From Mactromeris polynyma (taxonomy: Eukaryota > Mollusca > Bivalvia > Venerida > Mactridae): a stretch of DNA of 64,000 nucleotides. Position numbers and translations under genes: made by a program. The DNA is taken from the NCBI GenBank assembly GCA_032209605.1, contig JASFXZ010000014.1:1570912-1634911 (forward strand). The letters are read 5' to 3'. Each line of letters opens with the position of its first letter. The stretch's first letter is position 1. Under the pieces are notes generated by a model. The model worked only from the letters and a program-made list of their open reading frames with translations, was not told where the DNA came from and ran no database searches. This document shows, in pieces, positions 1 to 11,889 of the stretch.

Positions 1-382
1 ACAAGTAAATGTGTTATAAAAATAAACTTTAATTATTTTCATGCTATCACGCACTCTTGACTGACTGGATTTTTTTCATGAGCATTCTAGATGCAGCATA
101 TTTTTCACACTGAAAACGATTGGTTGGATATGGACCGTTGATTACATTAACTTAGTGCAATATTCTAACCTAGCTGGGTTAGAGTCAGAAATTGCTATAT
201 CCTAAATCAATTCATATAGAGACAACATGTTCTGACACTTACCATCTCGATATGTTATACTGTTTACGTTGAAAGTATTTGTCTGTAATTGGACAATGCG
301 TGACCAAGGCAATGAATATACTGAAATAGAAAGGATACGGAATGCAGATACAATTCAAGATAACCAAATACAAAATACATTA

Positions 383-570
383 AAACCTCAATAATAAGAC
401 CACCCTTGAGAACTTTGAAAACTAGTCGTAACATTGAGGTGGTCTTAATGTTGAGGTGGTTTTAATATTGAGGTTGAATGAAGAGCGGAACAGATAAAAT
501 GAACTTGAAATGTGTGGTCGTAATATGGCCTTATTATTGAGGTGGTCTTTAAGTGAAGTTTCACTGTACG
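383..570. repeat. MITE-like repeat, CTCAATAATAAG family, intron of gene 1
   Basis: It starts with TTAAAACCTCAATAATAAGA and ends with an inverted, diverged version of the same end (GTTTCACTGTA). The interior has tandem variants of TTGAGGTGGTCTTAATA. The same element with the same ends recurs many times in this window, and the family ends read TACAGTAAAACCTCAATAAT and its complement. This is a short non-autonomous inverted-repeat element; the superfamily is not known to me. Confidence 0.7.
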
Positions 571-1861
571 TCAATTAAACGTTAATAAAATACAGTTATT
601 TTATGCAAAATTATGTGTATCACGACATGAACAGAGTTGATGCATATGCTACGTTTTGAAATATAATAAATAGTATCACTCTATCTCAAATGTTTTATTT
701 TTATTCATACGAGTTACTTAAAATTAAGTTAAAACTTTACATTAAAATACTTCTCTCCAACATTATTCACAACCTATGGGGTTGACCATGGTATCTATTG
801 GTATTCCCGTCAGTGTGGTGATTTGATAGAAATCGCCTTCTTCTCACCCCCACACAAGACTCATGTATTTGGACAAGTTATGTATCGCTAAGAGTTAACA
901 TCTACTCATTTACAAAAGACAGTGTTTTTTTCAACCTTGATCTTTTTCTGCAGACAAATTTCACTAAAATACAAACAATGTCAAATTAAAAGTGTACGTT
1001 TATTACGGATGTTACGAAGTAATATTTACTAACTTTCAACCAGTGACGTACTGTGTAAATATTTGAAAATGGAAAATACATCAAAAAGAACTGATGTCTG
1101 TGTGCACACTTCTGTAATGGAGACAAACAATCGACTGAAATATAAGAAATCCAAGACTAATTTTAATACGCGTGATATTCAACAGTGAATAAATTCTCCA
1201 AAAGAATCACTTCTTATGTAATAATACTACGTCCGATTTTCAGAGCGAATTATTGGTTAGAATACATCCCATTTAAAGTAGCAAATCCCAAGCTTAGTCT
1301 TTCTTTTATCAGTATTTGTTATTAAAGTTCACAGCAACACAGTCACAGGACAGGGTAGATATATTTTATGGTATCTCCCAGAATAGGGTCTTATCTCTTA
1401 TCAGATGAATCGGTTGTAAAACAGATAAGACTGGTACTTATGGTCAGGGCCGACAACTAGAGGTTCTAATTCATCGATTTGTCTCCCTTGTCAACCGTAA
1501 TGAGTGTTGAACATGATCCACTAATAATAATACAAACAACCCGTAGCGGTTATCTTCCCGTGCAGTACAGCAATAACTCCGATAACTATAAGGGGAGATC
1601 ACTGCGTAGGAGATTGATAATACTATTATATGAGGCATTTCGAGCACCAACTATAGTGACTATCGTGACTATGGTTGATGATAAGTCTCAGTCTGGTAGG
1701 GTTACCTCTTCGAAATTGGAGGTTTGAATACTATGTAGAGGTGTTCCGAACATTAACAATGGTTCAACCAGCGATTAAGTACGGTTGAACTATAGTCGAT
1801 ATTCGGAACACCTCTATAGGGTTTCCAGGCCTCCACAGTTTAAAAGACATCGTCGGTACTG
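571..1861. other. Intron 4 sequence of gene 1, nothing recognised
   Basis: This stretch is colinear with about 30667-31875 in gene 2, with scattered substitutions and small indels. Short open frames such as the one near 1479-1727 occur in both copies but show no protein family, splice context or coding-type substitution pattern, so I treat it as non-coding. Confidence 0.6.
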
Positions 1862-2235
1862 AAGAAAGATTTTGATGTGGTCTTATTATTGAGGTAGTTT
1901 TATTATTGAGGTGGTCTATGAGTAAAGTTTTACTGTATTTGTGTCGCTTTCCCCTTATAATGCAGATCACAGCCTTTACAATACAACCTCAATAATGCGA
2001 CTACAACGGGGACTCTTGAAAACTGGTCTTCTTATTGAGGTGGTCTTAATATTGAGGTTGAGTAAAGAGCAAAACAATGTAAATGGACTTGACAATTGTA
2101 TTCTTTATTTTGATGTGGGTTAAGTGAGGTTCTACTGTATATGGAAGAAAAATAAAAAAGGTAGTTTATGAAAATATGATCATACTTATGAGGCGGTCTT
2201 AATGTCGAGGTCGCCTGTAAGTAAGGTTTAACTGT
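1862..2235. repeat. Cluster of CTCAATAATAAG-family MITE pieces
   Basis: There are at least three partial copies: about 1862-1940 (right-end part), 1978-2135 (CAACCTCAATAATGCGACTA start, GGTTCTACTGTA end) and 2185-2235. All end in the family signature GTTTTACTGTA or a variant. The cluster lies directly upstream of the exon 5 acceptor and recurs at 31876-32450 in gene 2. Confidence 0.65.
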
Positions 2236-2263
2236 ATCTGTATTATGTTTTGTTCTGTTTCAG

Positions 2264-2420
2264 GGGACTGCAGTGCGTCAACTCTCTGGGATAATAAATA
2301 CTTAATGGGGACCAAAGAATTCCGGAATATAACGGAACCACCATATACAAACGCAGACATATTACATCATCTGAATCCAAAAACCAAAATATTAGCAATG
2401 TTGCGAAATCCAGTTGATAG
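2264..2420 (+). CDS. Gene 1 exon 5: sulfotransferase core with 3'-PB motif
   Basis: The acceptor is TGTTTCAG and the donor ATAG/GTGATG. The exon enters in phase 1 and leaves in phase 2. It encodes DCSASTLWDNKYLMG, then PPYTNADILHHL, and ends in ILAMLRNPVDR. The LRNPVDR segment is the 3'-phosphate binding motif of PAPS-dependent sulfotransferases, and the order of motifs matches CHST15. It is colinear with 32468-32624, with one difference visible in the codon for the residue after MGT (ACC/ACA, silent). Confidence 0.88.
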
Positions 2421-3345
2421 GTGATGATCTATTTTTTTTCTTAAGTCGTTTTTTTATTTACTTGAGAACGGATGTAAATTCGCAAAATCAAATACTGATT
2501 TGCTGACTATTTAAAATCTGTTCATAATACTGTAATTAACAACTGAGCATTGAATTATGCCTACTACAAAACAACTTGATATTTAATTAGTACCGTAAGG
2601 ATATCAAATGACTGGTGTATTGATATTGAATTTATTTTACAAATTGAATAAATGATATTAGACGAGCCTCATCATTTTTATTCTTTGTATCAAAGAGTTC
2701 AACTAATAATTAAATACCAAACATCACGAATGTACTTCTATTTATCGCATACCCGACCAAATAAGGTCGACCTCATTTGCGATTTTTACAAGAGTTTTCA
2801 AATTTTATTGAATAAGTTTTGTCCCAAGTGTTCGTGAGACTATACAAAACAGAATATCAAGTTCATAACTGAACAGAATAGTTCATGTGTACACCGTCAT
2901 ACAAATATAAATATGGCATATTCAGGATAATATAAACAAACTGGTCCAGGTCTAGAATATAGTGAACAATACAGATGAGAAATAAAAGAACCATACATAT
3001 TCATCGAAATTTGGGCATTCATGCATGTGTGAACGTCTCGGATTAGCCAATCAGAATGCAGGGGTTTGCTAAATTTGGAATTATATACATATTCATCAAA
3101 CAAAACATAGCAATACATTATAATACAGATCACTAGAGAAATAACAACAATAATTAAAACAAATCATGCAATACTACGACATACCTGTAGGCCAATATCG
3201 TGCACCCCCAAATTATAATTAAAATATTAACTTCGTTATTTTTTCTTATAACACAACATACAGATTTTGGTGACCGAATATATTAGTTAATTAAACATAC
3301 AACATTTTTCTCAATAATTAACAATTTCATCACGTTGTATTCCAG
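2421..3345. other. Intron 5 of gene 1
   Basis: This is a 925-bp intron colinear with 32625-33551 of gene 2. I see no repeats with clear ends and no supported coding sequence; the open frames here are short and unsupported. Confidence 0.6.
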
Positions 3346-3508
3346 GTTGTACTCCGATTTCTTGTATTTTCAACACGGAACACCGCAAGTCTTTCATAAC
3401 AAATCCCTAGAAGTTATCAACGTTGTGCAACGCTGCTTCGAAAAATACAGTATGCGACATTGTCTCTATAAAAATGCTAAGGCTACGGGACAATTGGGGT
3501 TCGGAAAG
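3346..3508 (+). CDS. Gene 1 exon 6: sulfotransferase core
   Basis: The acceptor is TATTCCAG and the donor GAAAG/GTAATT. The first base completes the Arg codon of exon 5, so the junction reads RNPVDR-LYSDFLYF, the conserved family segment. The exon then encodes QHGTPQVFHN and ends in TGQLGFGK at a codon boundary. Compared with gene 2 (33552-33714), Met/Ile and Lys/Glu replacements are seen near the CFEKYS and KNA segments. This is consistent with recent paralogues. Confidence 0.88.
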
Positions 3509-3529
3509 GTAATTAATGTCATACTTAGT

Positions 3530-3597
3530 AAAGTTATTTGGTCAAGGACTGTCGTATTGGCCATGTTATTTGGTCGAGGACGGTCGTATTAGCCTTG
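3530..3597. repeat. Two-unit 32-bp minisatellite in intron 6 of gene 1
   Basis: About two units of the 32-bp motif (ATTGGCCATGTTATTTGGTC plus 12 nt) are present here. The same site in gene 2 carries about 18 units (34612-35200), so gene 1 represents the short allele form. Confidence 0.7.
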
Positions 3598-4026
3598 TTT
3601 ATCTAAATATTGCCCAATTTTGTCTCATATCAGCTTGGAAAATTGTTAAATATTAAAGTCAATATTGAATAGTTGAAAAATAATCTATGATATAAACAGA
3701 ACAAAATCCATTTCTTATACGTGTATAGTTTCTAACTCGAAAGATTAAGCAATCTGAAATATGAGAGTACTGATTAATTATGTTCCCTGTATTTGGTAAA
3801 GGAAGGCTACTACATTTGAGATTTGTTCTAAACTACATCGTATATGGAAAACTGAAACAATATGTTCAAGTCTCTGAATTCATAGATCAGAATTTTAAAT
3901 ACTTTTACAAAGAATATCAGTGAGTTGCTATGCAACATAATCGTTAAAATCAGCTTATTTGATTTCATTTCTTCATATATTTTATTCACACACAACTGTA
4001 TACTTTGAATGTGTTTATCATTTTAG

Positions 4027-4174
4027 ATGCGAATGGGAATTGGAATATATTATGTACACTTACAAGAATATTTTCGTGTGTTCCCACGTGAACAAATAAT
4101 GGTGATCAAGTTGGAGGACTTCTCTTATAACACGGAACGTTACATGGAGAAAGTATTTTCATTCTTGGACTTAG
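4027..4174 (+). CDS. Gene 1 exon 7: sulfotransferase C-terminal region
   Basis: The acceptor is CATTTTAG and the donor CTTAG/GTAAGC. It starts in phase 0 with MRMGIGIYYVHLQEYF, continues with PREQIMVIKLEDF and ends in FSFLDL plus one base. The PREQ..VIKLEDF segment is a typical late motif of the CHST15 type. The sequence matches gene 2 exon 7 (35642-35789) at every base I compared. Confidence 0.87.
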
Positions 4175-4198
4175 GTAAGCATTGTAGTGCCACATATA

Positions 4199-4455
4199 GT
4201 CTCCCTTGGCCGAGTGGTTGAGGCATCAGCTTTGGGAGCGGGAGGTCTAAGGTTCGAATCCCGAAAGGGTTCCGTTCTTAAAAGACCGGTTGGTGAGCCG
4301 CTAGCTAGTTAAATAATGGTTACAATGCGCCTACCTGCCTGGTGCCTGGCATTAAAAGGACAGGAATGGGGAAGTAAATGTGCTCAGAAAGTAGGTGTCT
4401 CATAAGTCAGAATTGGCTGGCCCTTTAAATAGGGGTGACACTATAATAAATAAAC
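4199..4455 (+). repeat. tRNA-derived SINE, sense copy
   Basis: The head has tRNA-like A and B boxes (TGGCCGAGTGGTTGAGG and GGTTCGAATCC) spaced as in a tRNA Ser/Leu-type gene. A body follows that ends near GGCCCTTTAAATAGGGGTGA. The same body is found at 35813-36072 (+) and reversed at 11465-11706 and 42420-42672. The four copies show it is an interspersed element, not a working tRNA gene. Confidence 0.8.
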
Positions 4456-4462
4456 ACTTTCA

Positions 4463-4628
4463 TAGTCCGCGCCGCATTGAGTTCACGTTAGCTTTATGCG
4501 GCGGACATGTGCCTCGACGCCACATTTAGTTCACGTTAGCTTTATGCGGCGGACATGTGCATAGACGCCGCATTTACTTCACGCTAACTTTATGCGGCGG
4601 ACATGTGCCTCGACGCCGCATTTAGCTA
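4463..4628. repeat. 48-bp GC-rich tandem repeat, about three units
   Basis: The unit contains TTCACGTTAGCTTTATGCGG and GCGGACATGTGCCTCGACGC, spaced 48 bp apart (for example 4482 and 4530). Gene 2 has about one unit at the same place (36080-36150). The GC content is clearly above that of the surroundings. Confidence 0.75.
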
Positions 4629-5145
4629 GCAATATTTTAATAAGATAGCAATATAAAAAAATAACAATGAAAAGGCGATCAACTGATTTATGTATCATTA
4701 CCAATGTTCATTTACCACTGTCGGTCGAATGATTTTCTCATGAGTTACAAACCTTTTATGAACAAATACATGAACATTATAGTGGGCGTGTATGACCATT
4801 TTTTAAACACTTTTGTTTTGCATTAAAGTCAAAGTCATATTTACATGGTAAACAATCGAGGAAAGTGATTGTACAAATTTAACATTGTCTCAAATCTTAA
4901 GAGATTTTTTCACCTGATACAAGACTGACAATTGGTATTACAACACGAACATTAGATGAGTTTTGTCTCCGAGATGCAAAATGACATCCGTCTCAAACTC
5001 AGGCTTTGCTTTGAGCAAAATCTATTGAGGTGAGATTTTTATTTGAGATGCTTTGGGAAATCGGGGCAAGTTATTGAATGAACATGAGCAGTAACTTTAA
5101 TAATAACCACCGAATGAACAATAACATGTTTTTGTTCATTTTCAG
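4629..5145. other. Rest of intron 7 of gene 1
   Basis: It is colinear with about 36150-36672 of gene 2. No repeat with defined ends and no coding sequence is seen. Confidence 0.55.
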
Positions 5146-5333
5146 CGCCTTTAGAAAACCAGAAATTACAGAGATTAGCCAATCCGGCTAAAAAAGCTAA
5201 CTCCCGGAAAAAGAAAGATAAAATTGTAGGTGATATGCTTCCTGAAACAAGAAAGATTCTCCAGGAGTTTTACAGACCATTTAATGATAAATTGGTGCAA
5301 TTGCTCGGCGAATCATTTAATTATGATACATAA
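5146..5333 (+). CDS. Gene 1 exon 8: sulfotransferase C-terminus and stop
   Basis: The acceptor is CATTTTCAG. Two bases complete an Ala codon, then PLENQKLQRL follows, a lysine-rich stretch, and the family C-terminal motif DMLPETRKILQEFYRPFNDK. The stop is TAA at 5331-5333. Gene 2 differs at the penultimate residues (NYDT here, NYNT there). The CHST15 family ends in the same MLP.TR..L..FYRPFN pattern, so this is the true terminal coding exon. Confidence 0.9.
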
Positions 5334-5835
5334 AGTAAACGAGAAAAATGGCTTGACACGAAACCTAAGCTTTGAGTCGGTACAGTATGAATCGGCAAGT
5401 CAGATCCATGAAGCGAAACAATAGGGAAAGGTAAGAAAGGGACAGCTGTGTAATGAAAAACAGCCATTGTCAAAGAACATGACTTTATATGCGCGGCTGT
5501 ATATTGCTAACAACATAGCCAAATAAAACGGTAAAAATTCCTTTGTACCAGTGGAATGCAACGTGTATTGCAAACAAAACGGGAAAATTAATTGACGTAC
5601 ACTCCTGTGTATATCACAAATAATGGGAAAATGATATATATGTATACAACGAAGAGTATAATTCAAGACAACCATGGCTAAATAGAACGGAGTATTAAAG
5701 TAAAATACGCACCTGCATCGCCCAATAAGCTGTTATATGTGCACATGTCTATAGCAAACAACAAGGCCAAATGTAACGTGAATGTTATACGCACCGATGT
5801 TTTGCAAAAAATATTCTGCCACTATTAAAACGGGA
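5334..5835. other. 3' flank of gene 1
   Basis: This is probable 3' UTR and flank. An AATAAA occurs at about 5522-5527 but is not kept in gene 2, so I do not call the poly(A) site. Weak internal repetition of GCAAACAACA..CGGG phrases is visible. Confidence 0.4.
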
Positions 5836-6300
5836 AATGAATTAATTCAGCCCTTCCAAAATGAAAAGTGTTTTTTTTTACAATGTCGCTTAAAAGGGTC
5901 TGCAAAAATGTGGATTTTAAGGGAGTCTTTTTGAAAATAAGTGAGTTTAAAGTTGGTTCAAGAGGGTTTTTCCCCACAAGAAAGCAATCGTTAAAGCCCG
6001 CTTGAACCAACTTACCAAGAAGTGCGCTTTAAGCGGGGTTATTAACTCGCTTCTCTTGAAAAATTAGGTTTTTATGCATAAAAACTCGCTTTTGCTCACT
6101 GTTAGCCAATACAAAAACCAACTTCTGGTGAAGTGTGTTAAACAACCCACATTTTTTCTCTGAAAAATCCATATTTTGCCTAGAAAAACTTCTTTGTTAG
6201 CTGAAAGACCAATTTTTAACCCGGTAACAATACCGCCGTGTTGAACTGGGATTAAACCCAGTTTGAAACCGGGTTTTGTTCACTTATATGGGAAGGGAGA
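5836..6300. repeat. Inverted-repeat element (CCCTTCCCAAAT ends), intact-looking copy
   Basis: The left end is near CAGCCCTTCCAAAATGA and the right end near CACTTATATGGGAAGGG, an inverted match. The interior carries AGTGAGTTTAAAGTTGGTTC, AACTCGCTTCTCT and a CCGGGTTTTGTTCACT end part. The same interior occurs at 37409-37815 and, split by a LINE, at 7853-10260 and 38993-41465. It is a MITE-like non-autonomous element. Confidence 0.6.
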
Positions 6301-7852
6301 TGCGTTTGTGTTTTGCAAATAATTGTAGCCAGAGAAAGTGGGAAAATAAATGTTTTATTGACGTGCCATAATAACACGACAGAGTGTTTTATAGGACATC
6401 AAGTGATATCAAACCACGTGATTCGCGAGATTTGGGTGTGGTTTAATCATGTTTCTAGGCAACCAATATATCTTTTCGATACCGTTACGCTGCTAGATGT
6501 TGTATTGACAACAGTTTGTCTACGATATTCAAGCACTTTGTTGTTTTTAATTTATATATTGATAAGGTTCGTGGTATTGTGTTTGTTAAGGGGTACAGGT
6601 GTATTAGAGGGACTCGTAGAAACTTCAATACAATTCACATATCATTTTGACACTTTTGTATTTTATGTCGTTTATCACTATTGTAACCTTTTTATATGAC
6701 TTAGAATGTTAGCATTTTTTGTGCTTTTAATAACTTTTTATGTTACTTGTTACATTTTAGTGATATTTATTTAATAGTTGTATTATTGTTTGATGAAGTT
6801 TGTTATTATCTGTTTGACATATTACAGGTATTGAATATGGGTAATGTTTTGTAAAACATCTGCATAATATTTGCGATGTGCTTGCCAGCCTGCGCACATC
6901 ATTTTGTTCCTTATTTTATATGCGGGTTTATATTCGTAGTTTCATCGCCAGTTGTAATGTTTACTTATTTATGTGTTTTCCATATGTTTTTATAATTTAT
7001 CATATTGTGACAAATTTGAATATTCATGTACGAATGTGTTCACTCTGTGAGTGTGAGTTGCATATAAGGTCGAAGCATTTTTATACTCCAAATAATTATT
7101 TAAGATTTCTGGTGACAGCTTTGTTGGCATAGAAACATTGGTGTTGTTGGTCGTTACAGTGTAACATCTTCTGGGCGGCGGGCGCTTGAGCAAACCCGTC
7201 TCTTCAACAGCACTGGCTGTCAAGTGGGCCCTACTCTTCCCTTCTGTTTCTTGAAAGAGCCCTACTAACCCTACTTGTTTTAATATGAGGCGTGAACTCG
7301 AAATATTTACTTCACATGCATGAAACACAGAGGTCTAGTCATGGAAAATGTACAGTGCGGTGAATTGTTACCGTTTCTGATATTCTAAAAGTAAGGAATC
7401 AACCCTACTATTCCCACTTTTAGGCAATAAAATCGCTACTTTTGCCCTGCTTTTTAAACAAAATAGCCCTTCTTTTTGAAAAAAGATGGGTTGACAGCCT
7501 GATAGTAGTATCACGTTTACTTGTAGTAAGAATTTGTATCAATTAACCTCTCCTGAGCACAGGCATCTCAAAAGCAGCCAAATTGTAAATCTGCCAAAAA
7601 TTGTTACTCTGGTAATGTTGCGCTATTATACTGTAACATTTGTCTTTCTGCCATTTTATGTAGTTATTGTTGTTGAGGCTTACGATAAAAATAAAATATG
7701 AAAAAAAACATTATGTACTGTGTCCATTATTTTATATTTACCAAAAAATGTAGTTACATTGGTTAAGAATTTTAGGTATTGAACGAACACATATTAATGG
7801 AATCAGTAAATACAGACACCCAGTTATTTAAAACTCTGTTTACCCATTACCA
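6301..7852. other. Intergenic stretch without supported gene
   Basis: It is colinear in part with 37816-38992. The open frame near 6313-6699 is hydrophobic but is not kept intact in the duplicate, so I do not call it. Near 6685 this copy is the empty site for a roughly 270-bp repeat present at 38190-38460 in the duplicate. Confidence 0.5.
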
Positions 7853-10260
7853 AAGCAAAAATGAGGTTTTAAGCTTTTTGGAAATAAGTGAGTTTAAAGT
7901 TGGTTCAAGTAGTTTTTCCCCACAAAACACATTTTTATAAAACCGGCCGCTTAGACCAACTTACCAAAAAAAAGACGATAACTTGAATGACTTGACAGAT
8001 TTTTTCCCTGACGAACATAAACAACTAAACGACGAACAAAACAAACATGTGAAGGGTACATGACTGAATATGAATGTGGTTTTGCTCTCAAAGAAATACA
8101 GAATATGAAAAGCCCGGTCCTGATGGTCTTACGGCTGAATTAGGGACGCAAAAAGTTGTATTTCTAATAATTGACACTTCACAAAATTCTTCCAGATAAA
8201 AAAAGGAGTGAGACAAGGTTGTCCTCTTTCACCATACCTTTCTGTTGTATGTATAGAAATTCTTTCAATCTATATAAACAATAATCAAAACATCAAAGGC
8301 TAAAAATTAATAATACCGAAGTTAAACAAACTCTTTTTGCAGATGATGATAGCTCCGAAAGCTCCTTTTTGAATCTGATAAATTTAATCAAACTTCGGGT
8401 CTTAAATTAAACGCATCACAATGTACTGTTTTAAGAATAGGATCATTGCGCCATACAGATATCAAATTTTGTAAATCAAAGAAATTTAATTGGACTTCAA
8501 ATGAAGCATCCACTCTTGGAATTCACTTCTCAATGATACTTCCAAAATACTAAAACTTAAGTTAGACCCAAAAATAGATGCCTTCCAACATACACTATAT
8601 ACAAAATGTAAATGGAAAAGATGGAAACTATCTATTATTGGAAAAATTACAGTTATCAAGTCGTTTGCACTCCTACAATTAGTATACCCACTCACCGTTT
8701 TAATAACTCCTGATGAAAAGAGAATAAAAACAATAAAAAAAGCAATGTTTGACTTTCTTTGGGACTCTAAGCCAGATAAAATATCGAGAAATACAATTAT
8801 TCAAACATACGAAAATGCAGGCCTAAAAATGTTAGATATTGATTTTTTTTTTAACATCAATTAAAGCGAGCTGGGTTAAGAGAATAGTAGACAAAAATGA
8901 TGCGAAATGGAATATTATCTATAACAAAGAGCTTGAAAATATGGGGAAAACATATTTAAATATAATACTTGCTTCGCCGATGTTGAAAAATTAAGTTCAA
9001 GTTTCTTAAAGAGATACTAGCATCATGGTCAACAACCAACTTTACACAATTTTCACAAAACATATCAAAAGAAATAATATGGAATAACTCAAATTTAAAA
9101 CAAACAAATGACAATATGTTTCTCTATAAACCGTGGATAGAAAAAAATATTATATACATAGAACACATTTGTGACTCCCAAACTAAACATTCCCTTACAT
9201 TTGGACAGATGCATAAAAAATATGGCGATTTTTTTAAAATATTTAACTCTGAAAGCAGCAATTAACAGACAATGGAACACTCAACTATGGGAAGATCAAA
9301 ACAATATTCCAGAAACCAAACATCTTATTGATGAAATTAAAAACACAATTAATCCGAATAAAGTAATATATGATTTACAGCTAAAATTTAAACAAATAAA
9401 GAACAAGCAAACTGAAAAATGGAACAAAGAACTCGCAGGAAATAAAATAAATTGGAAACATATTTTTACTATCCCTGTTAAATGTACTGTTGATACAAAA
9501 CTACGAGAATCTCAATATAAATATTTAATGAAAATAATTCCAAAAAAACTGCTACCTATACATATGTAACCTTACCAATACAAGATTATGTGATTTTTGT
9601 TCTATGAACATAGAATCTCAAAAACACTTGTTCTGGGAATGCAACATTACTCAACAGTTTTGGACCGGAATTAAAATATTTCTCACAAATAAAGGATTAC
9701 AAGTAGGCAACCTAAATTATATGGAAGTGTCTTTTGGACTTGAAAACCCAAGTAAAGATGAAAATAAAAACATTATAAACTACATTTTAATATTAGCAAA
9801 ATACTACATCCATAAATGCAAATACACTAAAAAAATACCGAAAATCGACTCTTTTAAACTCTATCTGTACAAGCGAATCGAGATTGAAAAAATGATAGCA
9901 ACTATGCAAAACAAACTTGATAATTTTATCCTGAAATGGAATGTTCTCATACCTCTTACTTAAAATATCATGCATGATTTTTGTTATTTTTGGCAGACTG
10001 GACGATCAAAATTTTAAAAGCTCAATTTTTTATTTTTTTTATTTTCTATTCTACTGTATATTTTTTAAATTATTTTCTGTACACTATACAAAGTGGGTTT
10101 TATGCGGGTTTTTAACTCGCTTCTCTGGAAAAAGTAAGTTTGTATGCCTTCAAACTCGCTTTTGCTTACTTTTAGCCAATAAAAAAAAACTCTGGAGAAG
10201 TGTGTTAAACAACCCACATTTACTCAGAAAAACACCCACTAAGTTGGTTAAAAGTTTTAC
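7853..10260. repeat. Inverted-repeat element interrupted by the LINE
   Basis: The left half (7853-7963) carries AGTGAGTTTAAAGTTGGTTC. The right half resumes at about 10089 with GCGGGTTTTTAACTCGCTTC and ends near the AACAACCCACATTTACTCAG segment. Joined, they follow the order seen in the unbroken copy at 5836-6300, so the LINE inserted into this element. Confidence 0.6.
7964..10088 (+). mobile_element. LINE (L1/Tx1-like) ORF2 3' part, degenerate
   Basis: Translation in shifting frames gives [12 protein letters not shown], then [15 protein letters not shown] and FADD (near 8335), which are reverse transcriptase motifs. These are followed by the C-terminal part with FLWDSKPDKISR and a Cys/His tail CDFCSMNIESQKHLFWEC near 9590-9650. 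Several frameshifts make it non-functional. Its 5' half is missing. It sits inside an inverted-repeat element whose halves flank it (7853-7963 and 10089-10260). The less damaged duplicate is at 39091-41305. Confidence 0.8.
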
Positions 10261-10599
10261 ACTAAGTTAAATATTCCAGAAAAAAGTAATACTTCTGTAA
10301 AAAAAGCAAACAAAACCACTTAGAAGTGTTACTTTTTCTCTGAAAAATGTGCACGTCATTCTGTTCAAAAATAAATTGCACTGTAACCGGACGGTAAAAG
10401 TCTCTGCAAGTTAGATATATTCTGTATTACATAATGTAGATATTTTTTTATGACAGCGACAAAGAATAAAATGTTATCTATTCTATACTACTAAATAAGA
10501 AATAATGACAGCATTTATATATGTGGCCAGTACATTGATCAAGACGGGCATATCAGTTTGTTTAATTCTTTATTTATCACAGAAATACTATAAATGTGC

Positions 10600-11392
10600 T
10601 TAATTTAACACGAGTCTAAACTGGTATTCAGACACGACATCTGAGTGTAGCTGGAGTCGCTGTCATGTGGCCGAATCCTTCACTCGAAAAGCCTTACTCA
10701 TTCGAGTGTACTCAAGCTACCCTAACCTTTGTGAATACCAATTTCTAGTTAGGGCGAAGTCACACTCAAAAGCATGGACCATTAGATAATTAAAACCGGA
10801 TTATCTCAGTGAGAGTGACTGGAGTAGCGTTTCTGAATAGGGGCATTACTCGACCGTCACTTCAGCTTACACTCGAGCTTCACCTAGGTGAGTGTGAGTA
10901 GGGTATGAGAGGAGTAGCGTTTCTGAATATGGGCCTAACTCTACCGTCATTCCAGCTACACTCGAGCTTCACCTAGCTGAGGATGAGTGGAGTATGAGGG
11001 GAGTAACGTTTCTGAATATGGGCCTAACTCTACCGTCATTCCAGCTACACTCGAGCTTCACCTAGCTGAGTGTGAGTGGAGTATGAGGGGAGTAACGTTT
11101 CTGAATATGGGCCTAACTCGACCGTCACTTCAGCTTACACTCGAGCTTCACCTAGGTGAGTGTGAGTGGAGTATGAGGGGAGTAACGTTTCTGAATATGG
11201 GCCTAACTCGACCGTCACTTCAGCTTACACTCGAGCTTCACCTAGGTGAGTGTGAGTGGAGTATGAATTGAGTAACATTTATGAATATGGGCCTAACTCG
11301 ACCGTCACTTCAGCTTACACTCGAGCTTCACCTAGGTGAGTGTGAGTGGAGTATGAATTGAGTAACATTTATGAATATGGGCCTATGCCAGC
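10600..11392. repeat. 90-bp minisatellite grown from a MITE-like element
   Basis: From about 10800 units of 89-90 bp repeat at 11027, 11117, 11207 and 11297 (start of CTCGACCGTCACTTCAGC). Each contains the palindrome CACCTAGGTG. The preceding 10600-10790 carries end-like parts with TTTGTGAATACCAATTTCTA. As 90 is a multiple of three, a long frame with a repeating peptide results; it is not a gene. Confidence 0.8.
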
Positions 11393-11464
11393 TACCATAA
11401 ACACTCGACCACGAAATCCTACCTTGCGTATGGAACGGAACAACGTAAAAAGGGTTACATTTAA

Positions 11465-11706
11465 TAATATTGTCACCCCTATTTAAAAGGGCCAGCCATT
11501 TCGAACTTATGAGACACCTACTTTCTGAGCACATTTACTTCTCGATTCCTATCCTTTAGTGACAGGCATCAGGCAGGTAGGCGAACGGTATCCAGTATTT
11601 TACTAGCTGGCGGCTCACCAATCGGCCATATCAGAACGGACTCCTTCGAACCTTCGACCTCCCGCTCCCAAGGCGGATGTCTTAACCACTCGGTCACGGG
11701 AGACGT
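11465..11706 (-). repeat. tRNA-derived SINE, reverse copy
   Basis: This is the complement of the SINE at 4199-4455. The head is at the right (CCACTCGGTCACGGGAGAC complement of the A box region) and the body runs left to CACCCCTATTTAAAAGGGCC. The B box is damaged compared with the duplicate at 42420-42672. Confidence 0.75.
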
Positions 11707-11889
11707 ATGTAAGTACACGAATGCACTTTCAGTGATCTCCTTAAAGTTATACAATTACATTTCAGTGTCATCTTAATTTTATAAACTCGCATGACAAATT
11801 ATAATGAACATAAACATTTTGTTCATGAAATTTTCTATGTTTTTCTATTATTCTGAAAGATCGCTAGTTATACAGCGAAAACAATTTCA

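Larger units (their letters stand above)
1..5333 (+). other. CHST15-like: Sulfotransferase gene 1 of the array, 3' part (exons 5-8)
   Basis: Only the last four coding exons of this gene are in the window: 2264-2420, 3346-3508, 4027-4174 and 5146-5333. Their lengths (157, 163, 148 and 188 nt) and splice phases equal those of the complete gene 2 at 32468-36860, so exon numbers are taken from gene 2. The encoded part runs from just after the catalytic core start to the stop codon and includes the 3'-phosphate binding motif LRNPVDR followed by LYSD. The family transfers sulfate from PAPS to glycosaminoglycan sugars in the Golgi; CHST15 itself makes the 4,6-disulfated GalNAc of chondroitin sulfate E. 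The acceptor substrate here is unknown. No break is seen in these four exons. The 5' exons lie left of the window. Confidence 0.85.

Noticed and set aside
1479..1727. 82-codon frame conserved at 31534-31791
   Set aside because: Conservation equals that of the surrounding intron; no family pattern and no splice role.
4205..4270. tRNA Ser/Leu gene
   Set aside because: It is part of a 260-bp repeated element present four times in both orientations.
6313..6699. 128-codon hydrophobic frame
   Set aside because: The duplicate is interrupted by an inserted repeat and has different ends; composition is that of AT-rich non-coding DNA.
10987..11271. 94-codon frame with a repeating peptide
   Set aside because: It is produced by the 90-bp minisatellite, whose unit length is a multiple of three.
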